A DNA stretch of 64,000 nucleotides from Pseudoalteromonas rubra (GTDB taxonomy: Bacteria > Pseudomonadota > Gammaproteobacteria > Enterobacterales > Alteromonadaceae), in the NCBI RefSeq assembly GCF_005886805.2, contig NZ_CP045429.1, positions 1,644,501 through 1,708,500 on the forward strand. The letters run 5' to 3'. The notes beneath the pieces are model-generated. The model saw only the letters and a list, made by a program, of their open reading frames with translations, made no database searches and was not told where the DNA came from. The translations under genes and the position numbers were made by a program. The stretch's first letter is position 1, and each line of letters opens with the position of its first letter. Positions 16,023 to 25,635 of the stretch are shown one piece after another.

Positions 16023-17069
16023 TTATCGGGGTAGCTGGATAAATGCACTGGTGCCTTCATCGCAGGAGATCAGTCTGAAACTCGCGGCGCCCCGATAATG
16101 CAGATTCAGGGTTTCACTAATAATGCGCAGTCCCTCGCCCTGACTGAGCTGGGTGTCATCAAAAGGCGCGCCCGTATCCTGCACTTCAATGAGCAGGTCA
16201 TGCTCCGTTGTTTCAATAATGATACTGATATGGCCTGCGCGTGCGTAGGGTGCAATGCCATATTTCACGGCGTTTTCAACAATCGGCAGCAACAGCAAAG
16301 AGGGGACCGGCAGCGGGTCAAGTTCACCCGGGCAATCCAGGTCAAATGTCAGCCGATCGACGAACCGTTTTTGTTGCAGCACAAGGTAAAGCTCCACCAG
16401 TTTGAGCTCCTGCTCAAGCGTAACGAATTGCTGTTTGGCCAGTTCAACGGTGTGGCGCAGCAGATCACTCAGATCGTAAATCAGCGCTTTTGCTTTGTGC
16501 GGGTGCTGGGTTACTTCACTGGCGATCAGGTTAAGCGTGTTGAACAAAAAGTGCGGATTCGACTGCATTTTCAGCATTTGTAACTCAGCTTGTTGTGCCT
16601 GTAGCTGCGACTGAAAGTGATAGGTTTGTTGCTTGAGCATCAGCATGACCGCAATGTAGACCAGGGTCTCAAGTAACATAATCACTATGGGCAAAAAGGT
16701 CACCTGGGTCACTGCATTGCTGGTGGGCAAGCTGACGATAGGACCAATCAGCACGTACAGCAGAATGATGGAAAACGGCCTGAGTAGCCAGATGTTATGA
16801 CGATACCACGCAGGCAAAAACTGGGACGGCAAAAACCGCGCACAGATTGACTCACACAGGTTAAACAGCAGGTAGCCTGCACAAAACCCGCTCCATATTT
16901 TCACTATCACCTGAGCAAACAGGGTCAGCGTAAATATATCGAGCAGCAGCAAGACACAGGACAGCAGCAAGATATTGAACCAGGGCCAGATCAGTAAAAA
17001 TATCCAGGCCTGGGTGGTGCTTTTGTTATAAAGCCCGGTCTGGCTCGCTGTGGTAGGTGCTGTATTCAC
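16023..17069 (-). CDS. LytS/YehU-type sensor histidine kinase
   Basis: A 348-residue membrane kinase with GTG start. About four hydrophobic segments fill residues 20-165, with no large periplasmic sensor. They are followed by a coiled coil and the His_kinase domain: H-box LKMQSNPHFLFNTLNLI and N-box LLLPIVENAVKYGIAP. The ATPase G-box region is short, ending with EGLRIISETL. This is the kinase type that pairs with LytTR regulators, matching its downstream neighbour. The signal is unknown. Confidence 0.87.
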   Translation of the reverse strand: MNTAPTTASQTGLYNKSTTQAWIFLLIWPWFNILLLSCVLLLLDIFTLTLFAQVIVKIWSGFCAGYLLFNLCESICARFLPSQFLPAWYRHNIWLLRPFSIILLYVLIGPIVSLPTSNAVTQVTFLPIVIMLLETLVYIAVMLMLKQQTYHFQSQLQAQQAELQMLKMQSNPHFLFNTLNLIASEVTQHPHKAKALIYDLSDLLRHTVELAKQQFVTLEQELKLVELYLVLQQKRFVDRLTFDLDCPGELDPLPVPSLLLLPIVENAVKYGIAPYARAGHISIIIETTEHDLLIEVQDTGAPFDDTQLSQGEGLRIISETLNLHYRGAASFRLISCDEGTSAFIQLPR

Positions 17070-17262
17070 TCGGTGATCCGCTCGTCATTGATGGAGTAAA
17101 TGGTACAAGCAAATTTGCCTGGATGAAACGTTGCCACGACACCATTGGCGCAGACTTTTACACCATCTGCACGCAACAGGCTGGGGCGGCCAATTGTGCG
17201 GTGTTATTCCTGTGTCCCGGTAAGACAAGTCATTGTCATCTGATACATAAGGAAAAACAAAC

Positions 17263-19113
17263 ATGGTTTACAACATCCGAACATCACAATTCAAATTAAA
17301 GCAGTCAGTTATGACGTTGAGTAAGGTCATCGGCGTGTGCTTGCTTAGCAGCATATTGGTGGCCTGTAGTGACAACGATGATGACACGGCCAGTGTCGAA
17401 GAAACGGTCAGCGCAGATACCCCGGTAGAAACCCGGCCGGCAAGCGGGCCGCTCAGCGAGGCCTGCCTGGAGGCAGAAATGGTGCCATCAACCACCAGCA
17501 AAGGCGTGGAATTTATTCGCACTCCGGATGCGTGTTTTGATGAGTTACCCGGCTATGACTTTGCGGCGAATTATCTGGACATTGAAGGGTTAAGGCTGCA
17601 CTACGTGGATGAAGGACCAAAAGACGGTGAAGTGGTACTCATGCTGCACGGCCAGCCGAGCTGGTCGTACTTATATCGAAAAATGATCCCCATTTTGGCT
17701 GAGGCCGGTTATCGTGTGATTGCCCTTGATAATATGGGTATGGGTAAGTCAGATAAACCCCTCAATGTGGCAGTGCATCAGTACGAACATCATGTCGCCT
17801 GGACTAAGGCGTTTATTACTCAGCTACAACTCACTGATATCAATTTATTTGTGCAAGACTGGGGCAGCCTGATCGGGTTGAGAGTGGCAGGGAATATGTC
17901 TGAGCGCTTTGCCAGGATTGTCGTCGCAAATGGTGACATGCCAATTGTTCCGACCGGTACTAACCCCTATCACTTGCCCAGCTTTGAGATAGACGAGTCA
18001 CAAACTGCGGATGCCAGCACTTTTTTTGATACCCGTTCAAGCGATCACATAGAAGGGTTTCAGCAGTGGATCGATTATGCAGCCAGTGTGCCGGAGCTGA
18101 TGGCGGGCGATGTGGTGCAAAAGCTCTCCGTGATTGAACTGAGCGAAGATGAAGTCACTGCATACAACGCGCCATATCCTAATGTGCAGTACAAAGCCGC
18201 TATTCGGGCGTTTCCTTCCATGCTCTCCGGGATAGAAATGCAAACGCTACCGGCATGGCAAACCCTGGGCGCTTATCATAACCCGTTTATGTTCAATGCA
18301 GGCGAGTATGATAAAGGGCTGGGCAGTGAAGTCATTCAGGCCAAATGGGTGGATCATGTACCTGGCTCAGAGGGGGTAGATCACAGGCGCTTTCAGGCCG
18401 GACACTTTATTCAGGATGATGTAGGAGAGGACCTGGCGCTGCATGTGTTAGATTTTCTGCAAACTACTGTGCCACAGGTACCGTTGGTTACGGGTGGACC
18501 AAGCTACAACATGCGTTACTGTGAGATCTTATTACCCTACCTGCAAGATGACAAAGTAGTTGCCCAGGTGTGGGGGACGCCGGGCGTGGACATGTGTCGA
18601 CAGGCTCAATGGGATGCCATTGATTTTGAAAACATTGCCGCAGAATACGGCGCACTAAGTGCGATCCCTAACGGTCCACGCTTTTTTGTGGTGGACGAAA
18701 GTCGCGGCGCGGAGGTGATAGCGCAAGAGGCTGAAACGCAAATTCGCCAGTTCGGAGAGATAAACATGCGTTTATTAACCACCGCTGATTTGAGCGCTGC
18801 GCAGGGCGAGCAACTTCCTTATGTTGCCGGTGAGGTGTCGAGAAGCAATACCTGGCACTTCTATAAAGGCAGACGCATTTATGAGCTAACCGATAACACA
18901 GGTCAGGTTTTTGTGATGCAGTCGTTCAGCCGTATTTCGGACGCTTCATTGCAAATGGATGACTTGGCAAACCTGGGAGATCGGCTCACGCTGCCTGAAG
19001 GCTGGACGTTTTCCAGTCGTATCCTGACGGAAGCGCTGGATATGACGCCCGCAGAGGGCATTGCTTATGTATTGCAGGATGAATTAGGCAATAGTTATCA
19101 GCTGGTGCAGTAG
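17263..19113 (+). CDS. Haloalkane dehalogenase-like lipoprotein with extra C-terminal domain
   Basis: A 616-residue protein. The N-terminal signal ends in a lipobox (LVAC, Cys35), so it should be an anchored lipoprotein. Residues about 100-402 are an alpha/beta hydrolase of haloalkane-dehalogenase type: HGQPSWSYLYR oxyanion block, DNMGMGKSDKP, nucleophile Asp199 in VQDWG with the halide-side Trp200, and catalytic His381 in AGHFIQDD. Residues about 410-616 are an additional domain (YCEILLPYLQ, VWGTPGVDMCRQAQWDA, NGPRFFVVDES) that I cannot name. Classical dehalogenases are about 300 residues and cytoplasmic or periplasmic, so the fusion and lipidation are unusual. AAGGA lies 10 bases before 17263; ATG 17311 is an alternative start. 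Confidence 0.75.
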   Translation: MVYNIRTSQFKLKQSVMTLSKVIGVCLLSSILVACSDNDDDTASVEETVSADTPVETRPASGPLSEACLEAEMVPSTTSKGVEFIRTPDACFDELPGYDFAANYLDIEGLRLHYVDEGPKDGEVVLMLHGQPSWSYLYRKMIPILAEAGYRVIALDNMGMGKSDKPLNVAVHQYEHHVAWTKAFITQLQLTDINLFVQDWGSLIGLRVAGNMSERFARIVVANGDMPIVPTGTNPYHLPSFEIDESQTADASTFFDTRSSDHIEGFQQWIDYAASVPELMAGDVVQKLSVIELSEDEVTAYNAPYPNVQYKAAIRAFPSMLSGIEMQTLPAWQTLGAYHNPFMFNAGEYDKGLGSEVIQAKWVDHVPGSEGVDHRRFQAGHFIQDDVGEDLALHVLDFLQTTVPQVPLVTGGPSYNMRYCEILLPYLQDDKVVAQVWGTPGVDMCRQAQWDAIDFENIAAEYGALSAIPNGPRFFVVDESRGAEVIAQEAETQIRQFGEINMRLLTTADLSAAQGEQLPYVAGEVSRSNTWHFYKGRRIYELTDNTGQVFVMQSFSRISDASLQMDDLANLGDRLTLPEGWTFSSRILTEALDMTPAEGIAYVLQDELGNSYQLVQ

Positions 19114-19157
19114 TCTTATCAGATCACTTACCTGAGACAACTATTCGCTTGACATGG

Positions 19158-19189
19158 CTCAGACACCAACATTGGAGTCGGTGTCTGAG
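19158..19189. repeat. Perfect 10-bp inverted repeat
   Basis: CTCAGACACC (19158-19167) and GGTGTCTGAG (19180-19189) form a strong hairpin with a 12-base loop, 45 bases after the dehalogenase-like gene. There is no T-run, so intrinsic termination is uncertain. Confidence 0.5.
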
Positions 19190-19644
19190 TCAGGGCTCTG
19201 CAAACCATGACAAGGACCAAAGTCAAGGAGACCGATACTCAGCGAAGCGGTTTTTTTTGAGTGAATTCGCTATGGCTTTGGCCGGTCAGCGCGGTGAGAA
19301 AATTGACACGTCTATCGTTGAACAGTGGCATCCTCGCATTAGTTAAACTATCCCGTTTTGATTAATAAACTGCAAGACAGTATGAGCGTTACTTAGTATC
19401 TTTTTTGGGTTCAGATTGACACTTTTAATTACAGGAACAGCGTTCTGAGTTTGCGTATCGAAGTGTCAGGTTTGATCGAAATTAATGTATATTTTCATAG
19501 GGGAAGCGTCAGATTTCAATATTTAATCCATGTGCAGTAGTGTCTTATGCGTTTTCAATTAAAGTACATTGATGGTTACTTTCCAACCAATAATCTTGCA
19601 GGTATAATGCGCCCAATTTTGCAATTATAATGGAAGTTCATTTA
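19190..19644. other. Intergenic stretch, no gene supported
   Basis: About 455 bases. Open frames such as the one ending at 19346 lack a start with a ribosome site and match nothing I know. A TATAAT hexamer at 19603-19608 with a poor TTTCCA 17 bases ahead may be the promoter of the lipoprotein gene at 19645. Confidence 0.4.
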
Positions 19645-22011
19645 ATGAATAAAACAACTCTACCACTGAGTCTGGTAATGTGTTTAGCTCTGGCAGGATG
19701 CGGTTCAGGGTCAGGTGATGATAACAAACAAACTAATGTCGGTTCTGAAGAGCAAAAAGTGACAGAGCCGGAGACTAACTCAACAACAAAGCCAGAAGAG
19801 TCTAAAGAGTCAGAAACTGAAGACGCTGAAGAGTCGAAAGAGACTGAATCTGAAGAGCCGGAAAAAGAGTCTGAAGAGCAGCCTCTGTCTATCTCAGTCA
19901 CTTCTTTATCCAGCACAAGTATTGTCAGCGCAGCTTCAACTGAAGTAAAAGTTGCCGTCTCTGATGAAAGCTTGGTAAAAGAACTGTCTTTGCTGGTTAA
20001 CGGTGAGAAAATCAGTACTATCAAGACGGCTCCCTGGACATTTGACTGGAATGCGTACTTTTGGGGCAATTCATCACCGACTATTACAATTGAAGCCGTG
20101 GACCAACAGGATCAACGTCACCTTCTGAATAACCCGTTCACCGTAGAAGTGACAAACGAAGTGATTGACCCGTTGGTGTTTAATGCATTGCAGGCTGAGG
20201 TGCGCAATGTCGATGCGCTGCAACTTGCGCTAAATCCAGTCGAAGGCGCTACTAATTACGAGGTAAAGGTCGCGTTTAATGACGAAGAAACATTCGTTAC
20301 ATCTGATAGTGTCAATGTTGGACTGAGCGACTTATCCCCTGGCGACTACAGTATTAGCTACCGTGCAAAAAATGCACATGACCATACCGGCCCTTGGTCT
20401 GCACCAGCTGAATTCAGCTTATTGAACCCTCTTGCTCCAGCAGCACTGGATGAACCCGAAATCGAGTTCAGCGAACAGGGCTACAAATTGACTTTTGCAG
20501 CGCCGGAGCTTGAAGACGGATTTTACATGCAACTGTCCGTGTCAGGTTATGACCAACTGATGGCCACAACTCAAGATGGCGGTGCTTTAGTGTTTGAAGG
20601 GCTCAATCCAGGTTACATGCAATTTGAGGCTAGGATCGTAAATGCTTACGGTCATATCTCTGAACCCGCTATGACTTTAGTGAACCTTGCCGCGCCACAG
20701 ACGCCAAACAACTTCTCCGTTAACATGACACCAGAAGCTTCTCAGCATCGTGTGGCATTCAGTTGGGATGGCGTTCAGAATATTGATTCATACACGTTGA
20801 CAGCGATTAATACTAAGACTCAACAGTCTTTTACTGAGTCAGTTAGCGGTGCGAACAATATCGAATTGTTATTGCCTGCGGGTAACTACAGATGGCAGAT
20901 GCAAGCGACTGACATTGCAGGTAACCAGTCACTCTGGAGTGAATCATGGTATATCGACGTTGCGCAATATGATGTTAGCTTTCCAAACGACGGTCACTCG
21001 TTTACCAGTATAGAGACTCAGGATAAAGGGCTTGTCATCCTATCTTCAGTACGAAATGACAACTGGCTTACAAAGCTAGATGCTTATGGGGGTGTTGAAT
21101 GGGAAAAAACCATTGAGAAGCCCGGAAGTGCGCCTCTGAGGGAGATTCATGAACTTGCCAATGGGGAGTTGATCGCCAGTGGTGACATTTATGATGGGAC
21201 TGTTAGAGCCTATTTTTCAGTAAGTGCTAAGTTCAGTGCGAGAGGCGAGTTAATCTGGTACAGCGAAGCGGAAAGCGCAACCGACATGGATCACATAGGT
21301 AATATGCACTCTGCGGTTGTGTGGAATGATCAGTATTATCGCCTGAAAGTGTATAAGCCACAAGATGGAGACTACGATGCGCAAATACAGCAACTGGACT
21401 TGTCCACGGGGGAGATAGTCAAAAGCACAGCGCTGACTAACCCGAACGCTGCTTACCATAACATCCCGGAGCAGCTATTGGTCGTAAACTCTGAGCAACT
21501 GGCAATTGGCGGTGTGTTGAGCTCGCGTTCGGACTTTAGTAGTGGTCTGTATGTTGTTAAAGTTGATACTGACTTTCAGCAGACACACTTCTGGGAAGGC
21601 ATTCTCAATTACGTAGAGCTTTTCACAACATTTAAGTTGGATAATCAAAATAACCTGTTACTTTTTGGCGCTGATCATGCTTCGAGTGACATTAGAATCA
21701 AGTTGGATCCTGACCTAAGTTTGCTGTCGGAGGTTCGTGAGTATGATGATTTCGATATTAATTTTGAACATGCGACTTATGTCAATGAAGATGGCTCAGT
21801 TTCCGGGATAGGTTATAACCACAGCAACGACGAAGTCGTGGAAGTAAAACTTAATAGCAACCTCAACTATGTATTTGCTAATCCCATTGCGGAGCTAGAC
21901 TTACCTAGGGAACCAGTATGGGTACATAAATCCGCAGATGGTACAACGAATATCGGGAGCAAGAATTATAGTACTAATACCCTGCGTGTAATACGCAAAG
22001 TGCTAAATTAA
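19645..22011 (+). CDS. Large surface lipoprotein with acidic linker and FN3-like repeats
   Basis: A 788-residue lipoprotein with signal peptide and lipobox (LAGC, then GSGSGDDN). A low-complexity stalk of Glu/Ser/Lys (roughly residues 25-75) leads to beta-rich repeats at about 80-440. These recur as SLLVNGEKI, YEVKVAFND and YRWQMQATDIAGN units, which look like fibronectin III or Ig-like modules. The C-terminal 340 residues contain repeated WLTKLDAYGGVEWEK-type strands that suggest a beta-propeller. No catalytic motif was seen. It probably acts as an outer-surface binding or adhesion protein. ATG 19645 was chosen because the signal peptide begins there and GGAAG lies about 9 bases upstream; the frame is open from 19630. 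Confidence 0.7.
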   Translation: MNKTTLPLSLVMCLALAGCGSGSGDDNKQTNVGSEEQKVTEPETNSTTKPEESKESETEDAEESKETESEEPEKESEEQPLSISVTSLSSTSIVSAASTEVKVAVSDESLVKELSLLVNGEKISTIKTAPWTFDWNAYFWGNSSPTITIEAVDQQDQRHLLNNPFTVEVTNEVIDPLVFNALQAEVRNVDALQLALNPVEGATNYEVKVAFNDEETFVTSDSVNVGLSDLSPGDYSISYRAKNAHDHTGPWSAPAEFSLLNPLAPAALDEPEIEFSEQGYKLTFAAPELEDGFYMQLSVSGYDQLMATTQDGGALVFEGLNPGYMQFEARIVNAYGHISEPAMTLVNLAAPQTPNNFSVNMTPEASQHRVAFSWDGVQNIDSYTLTAINTKTQQSFTESVSGANNIELLLPAGNYRWQMQATDIAGNQSLWSESWYIDVAQYDVSFPNDGHSFTSIETQDKGLVILSSVRNDNWLTKLDAYGGVEWEKTIEKPGSAPLREIHELANGELIASGDIYDGTVRAYFSVSAKFSARGELIWYSEAESATDMDHIGNMHSAVVWNDQYYRLKVYKPQDGDYDAQIQQLDLSTGEIVKSTALTNPNAAYHNIPEQLLVVNSEQLAIGGVLSSRSDFSSGLYVVKVDTDFQQTHFWEGILNYVELFTTFKLDNQNNLLLFGADHASSDIRIKLDPDLSLLSEVREYDDFDINFEHATYVNEDGSVSGIGYNHSNDEVVEVKLNSNLNYVFANPIAELDLPREPVWVHKSADGTTNIGSKNYSTNTLRVIRKVLN

Positions 22012-22673
22012 CGGCTTCCATACCAAAACGAAACCCGGAGCAAAAGTAATAAAGACGCTCCGGGTGACGTTTACGGACCGGCCTTTAGCAGCAGGCAGTT
22101 TTTCCAGATTATATCGTTTCATATTCCTATCTTTGGCTGGTTTTTTTCCCATAGGGCCAGAAAGCACATCGACCGCTTCCATCACTTTGATTTTCAACTT
22201 TTAATTCGCCTCTTAAATCGGGACTAAGCTGAAAACGTCGTACTTACCGGGTTTTGTGTTGCAACGTCCTGAAATGCGCAGAGTTCATCATAAATATAGT
22301 TACCATAAACAAATTATGGGTTAGCTATCAGGGGTCTATTGTTTGGCACATTGTCGAACCCAAAAGACTATGTCCAGCTAGTCGGTTTTGATGAAACACG
22401 TAAAAACAGAGTCTACGACATGCGCAAGACCAGGGACGTCTATAAATCATAACCACTAGTCTATAAGTCAATTAGCTTAGTGATTCATGGCGGTTGATTG
22501 AGCACACGCTGAGCGTGCTTTTTAGTCTCGTTTTTCTCATTGTGATTTTCATCCTGCATTGCGTATTGCAATAACGCAAATCAGCAAAATAAAAACCTTT
22601 AAAAATCAGTGTCATAAAGTTGGCCTCATGCTTGCAATCTCTCTAGCAGCAAATCAAAACGTTGGAGAGTCAC
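22012..22673. other. Intergenic stretch with one strong hairpin
   Basis: About 660 bases. An inverted repeat ACCCGGAGC (22033-22041) with GCTCCGGGT (22057-22065) may terminate the upstream lipoprotein gene, although no T-run follows on the plus strand. Short frames on both strands (22003-22197 minus, 22333-22452 plus) could not be supported as genes. Confidence 0.45.
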
Positions 22674-24740
22674 ATGAAAAAGATATTGTTTGGAGCTTGC
22701 GTATTTTCGGCAGGACTATCAGCCGCCCCGTTCGACACATGCCCGTCAAAAGCCTTTTTGGTCCAGGGTAGTACAGCAACTATGTATGGGGTTAACCTGG
22801 TCTCAGGTTCGTACACTACGTTCGCTGAAAATGTTGGTACCAACAACAAGCTTAATGGCATCGGGTTTAGTGTTCACGACCGTTACATTTACGGCTGGGA
22901 TTACAGCAACAAAGACATCGGTCGGGTGGGAAAAGACTACGTTCTTGAGCCCATCATGACGTCGGGATTCCCCGATACCAACTTTTACGTGGGTGATGTC
23001 GCCATTCACGAGAATGCATTTTACGTTTATAAAAAGGGCGGTAGCTTAGGCCTGTATCGTGTATCGCTTGATGAAAACAGCGATGATTATTTACAGGCAG
23101 AGCGCATCATCGATGGTAGCGCGCTGAACCTGAATATCTTTGACATGGCATTTGCGCCTAATGAAAATGCCAGCCTGGCGTATAGCGTAGACAGCAATGG
23201 TAATCTACACCGCATTGACGTATCAAACGGCACCAGCACCAACCTGGGCAATGTGGGCCAGTCCGGGACCTTCGGTGCCGTCTATTTTGATGTAGAGAGT
23301 AATTTTTACATCAGCAGAAATCAGGACGGGCATGTTTATAAAATAGATATAAACGATACAAATAATACCCAGCTTTTCGCGTATGGTCCGGTTTCAAATA
23401 CTAACGATGGCGCACGCTGTGCAACAGCCCCGATTATTGATGATACAGAAGACCCAACCATAGACTACGGCGACGCACCGGATAGCTATGGTACCTCGCT
23501 TAACGCCAATGGTGCGCGTCATAATGTGGGTGACTTATTTTTCGGCCAGAGTGTCAGTGCAGAATATGTACCTAAAGCCACAGATGACGACAACGGCATT
23601 AGCTTTTTAACTAACCTTGAAACAGGCTATGAAACGCTGGTTTCGTTCACGTTATCGAAATCCGGATATGTGAATGCCTGGGTTGACTGGAACGGTGATG
23701 GCCAGTTCCAGGAGTCAGAGCGTGTGATCAGCGAGTATCAGGGGGTTGCCGGTGAAAACCGTGTGCTCATTCCCGTGCCTGTTGATGCTGTTGCAGGTAG
23801 CACCTGGGCCAGATTCCGGGTCTCGAACACCAGTGATATTGCACCACAGGGCGGGATTGATAATGGTGAAGTGGAAGATTTGAATGTCTCTGTTGTTGCC
23901 AGCAGCCTGATCCAGAACTCGACCTCGTGGAAAACCGCCGCGTTTGAAGATTTATGGCCGCAAAAAGGTGACTATGACTTTAATGACGTGGTAGTGAGAT
24001 ATCGTGTGACGACCAGCCAGATTGGTAACCAGGTTGTGCGCTACAACATTGAAGGCGCGCTGATCGCAGTCGGGGCCGGTTATCACAATGCCTTTGCCAT
24101 TCGTTTAAAAGACATTGCCCGTAAGCATGTGGATGAAGCCCAGGTTGAACTGACTGTTGACGGCACGTTACAGGATGGCAGTCCGCTGGAAGCCAACCGA
24201 AATGAAGCCATTGTCGTCATCTTTGCCGATACCAGAGAGATGGTGCCGGTGCAGCCAGGCTGCAAGTTCTTCAGAACTGAAACGGGCTGTAGTGACATCC
24301 AAAGAGCGCCTTATTCGTTTGAAATCAGCATTCCGCTCGCGACTAGTTACAACGCGAATGTGGCGACCAACAGCAAAGTTGACCCGTTTATCTTCGCGGT
24401 AGATGGTCATTACCATGGGCCATTCGTAGACCAGAACAACGGTCGTGGCTGGGAAGTCCACCTTAAAAATCATGCGCCAACCGAAGCGTTTGACAGTAGT
24501 TACCTGGACCAGGGCGATGACACTTCATCAACCAATGGTTACTTCCAAACGTCAACGGGTTTGCCCTGGGCACTTATCATCAACTCTCAGTGGGACCATC
24601 CAATGGAGCGTGTTGATATGTCACTTGCGTATCCTCAATTTGTGGAATTCGCCCAGTCAGCAGGCGCACAGAACGCAACCTGGTTTGAGAATCCAGTAGC
24701 CGACTATCAATACACCATCAGCAACGCAGCGCAAAACTAG
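22674..24740 (+). CDS. Secreted LruC-domain protein
   Basis: A 688-residue exported protein with signal peptide ending GLSAAP. Residues about 25-255 form a beta-propeller-like module with repeated short strands. A middle domain (about 265-410) begins with DYGDAPDSYGTS and ends at GEVEDLNV, a GEVEDY-type module common in surface proteins. The C-terminal region (about 415-685) is a LruC domain: FEDLWPQKGDYDFNDVVVRY near 425, then the WALIINSQWDHPMERVDMS block and AYPQFVEFAQSAG near the end. LruC proteins are found in marine and gut bacteria; the function is unknown. GGAG precedes ATG 22674 by 7 bases. It is co-transcribed with the lipoprotein 9 bases downstream. Confidence 0.82.
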   Translation: MKKILFGACVFSAGLSAAPFDTCPSKAFLVQGSTATMYGVNLVSGSYTTFAENVGTNNKLNGIGFSVHDRYIYGWDYSNKDIGRVGKDYVLEPIMTSGFPDTNFYVGDVAIHENAFYVYKKGGSLGLYRVSLDENSDDYLQAERIIDGSALNLNIFDMAFAPNENASLAYSVDSNGNLHRIDVSNGTSTNLGNVGQSGTFGAVYFDVESNFYISRNQDGHVYKIDINDTNNTQLFAYGPVSNTNDGARCATAPIIDDTEDPTIDYGDAPDSYGTSLNANGARHNVGDLFFGQSVSAEYVPKATDDDNGISFLTNLETGYETLVSFTLSKSGYVNAWVDWNGDGQFQESERVISEYQGVAGENRVLIPVPVDAVAGSTWARFRVSNTSDIAPQGGIDNGEVEDLNVSVVASSLIQNSTSWKTAAFEDLWPQKGDYDFNDVVVRYRVTTSQIGNQVVRYNIEGALIAVGAGYHNAFAIRLKDIARKHVDEAQVELTVDGTLQDGSPLEANRNEAIVVIFADTREMVPVQPGCKFFRTETGCSDIQRAPYSFEISIPLATSYNANVATNSKVDPFIFAVDGHYHGPFVDQNNGRGWEVHLKNHAPTEAFDSSYLDQGDDTSSTNGYFQTSTGLPWALIINSQWDHPMERVDMSLAYPQFVEFAQSAGAQNATWFENPVADYQYTISNAAQN

Positions 24741-24749
24741 GAGAGCATC

Positions 24750-25313
24750 ATGAACAAATTAATCGTAACGCTAATGACACTTTTACTGACAGCATGTGGC
24801 GGCGGATCTGGTGGCTCTGAAGGCAGTAGCAATAGCCAGCCAGCCAGCAATACGGCCCAGGCCAGTGTAACGAATACAACGCAAACCCAATCGAGTAACC
24901 AGGTTCAGCAAGATAACGTGACTGAGCAGCAAGCGAGTAGCACCGAAGAGCAGGTATCTGAGGAGCAACCTGTAGACGAGGTACCAGTTGGGGAAGGGAT
25001 GGAGGCTGTGGTCGTAGACGGCGGGTTTGATTTCCAGACCGATGTGCCGGTTACTGTTTCAGTTGCACCGGATGTGGTCAATGGTCGTGCCTACATCAAT
25101 GTGTGTCAGCAAGATGCCGCGCTCACCAACGACGATACCTGTTTTTTGAGAGCGCCAGTTGATAGCAATGGACTAACGGTTCAGCTTGAACTGCCGCATT
25201 CGGAGCAAAAGTTAAAAGCTGAAATTTGGTATTACAGTACTGGCGTCGAGCCGCTTGTATACACCTGGGAGTTTGATGGCACTCAGCAACAGCAAGCGTG
25301 GACAATTAACTAG
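24750..25313 (+). CDS. Small Ser/Gln-rich lipoprotein partner of LruC protein
   Basis: A 187-residue lipoprotein with lipobox LTAC and a long disordered Ser/Asn/Gln/Glu stalk (about residues 17-85). It ends in a compact domain of about 100 residues with two cysteines (YINVCQQDA and DTCFLRAP) that may form a disulfide. Family not recognised. It starts 9 bases after the LruC gene with AGGAGAG ahead and is followed by a terminator, so the two genes form one transcript. It could anchor or present the LruC protein at the surface (inference). Confidence 0.65.
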   Translation: MNKLIVTLMTLLLTACGGGSGGSEGSSNSQPASNTAQASVTNTTQTQSSNQVQQDNVTEQQASSTEEQVSEEQPVDEVPVGEGMEAVVVDGGFDFQTDVPVTVSVAPDVVNGRAYINVCQQDAALTNDDTCFLRAPVDSNGLTVQLELPHSEQKLKAEIWYYSTGVEPLVYTWEFDGTQQQQAWTIN

Positions 25314-25360
25314 CCAGTATGCATGAGCAAGATTCGTGGTGACTCACGATAGTCCAACGT

Positions 25361-25394
25361 AAAGCATATCTCAGCAGTGAGGTATGCTTTTTTC
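25361..25394 (+). terminator. Rho-independent terminator of the LruC operon
   Basis: A 13-bp near-perfect stem, AAAGCATATCTCA (25361-25373) and TGAGGTATGCTTT (25378-25390), with a 4-base loop and a following T-run. Confidence 0.88.
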
Positions 25395-25635
25395 TTTGTG
25401 TTAATCGTGCAGCTCATGATCTGATGTGGTTATGCTGAGGAGCCGCAATCTTATGGTGTTTCTGGCCTTCTGCTAAATGTACCTTAAGCGTATTATTTTC
25501 CTCTGCCATTCATTCTGGCCTGCTATGCTTGATAGGCTGGGTGTGGCTGTGCAGTCGCGTTGTGCGAGCTTTAATGCGGCGTCAGATCTGGATTAGGTTC
25601 ACGATATGTGAAAGGCCAAGGTAAAGGAGAGGAAG
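25395..25635. other. Intergenic stretch, no gene seen
   Basis: About 240 bases after the terminator up to the DUF1428 gene. No operator or small gene was recognised. Confidence 0.4.

Noticed and set aside
17057..17299. 80-codon plus-strand frame overlapping the starts of two genes
   Set aside because: It overlaps the sensor kinase start and the lipoprotein start in another frame and has no ribosome site.
19149..19346. 65-codon frame after the dehalogenase-like gene
   Set aside because: No usable start signal and a low-complexity T-run inside; it starts within the inverted repeat at 19158-19189.
22003..22197. 64-codon minus-strand frame with a TTG start and a GAGG ahead
   Set aside because: It matches nothing, and its 3' end lies in a strong hairpin that looks like a terminator for the upstream gene. 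Evidence is too thin to call.
22333..22452. Open plus-strand stretch of about 39 codons (GLLFGTLSNPKDYVQ...)
   Set aside because: No start codon or ribosome site; it may be a relic of a gene, but no family could be named.
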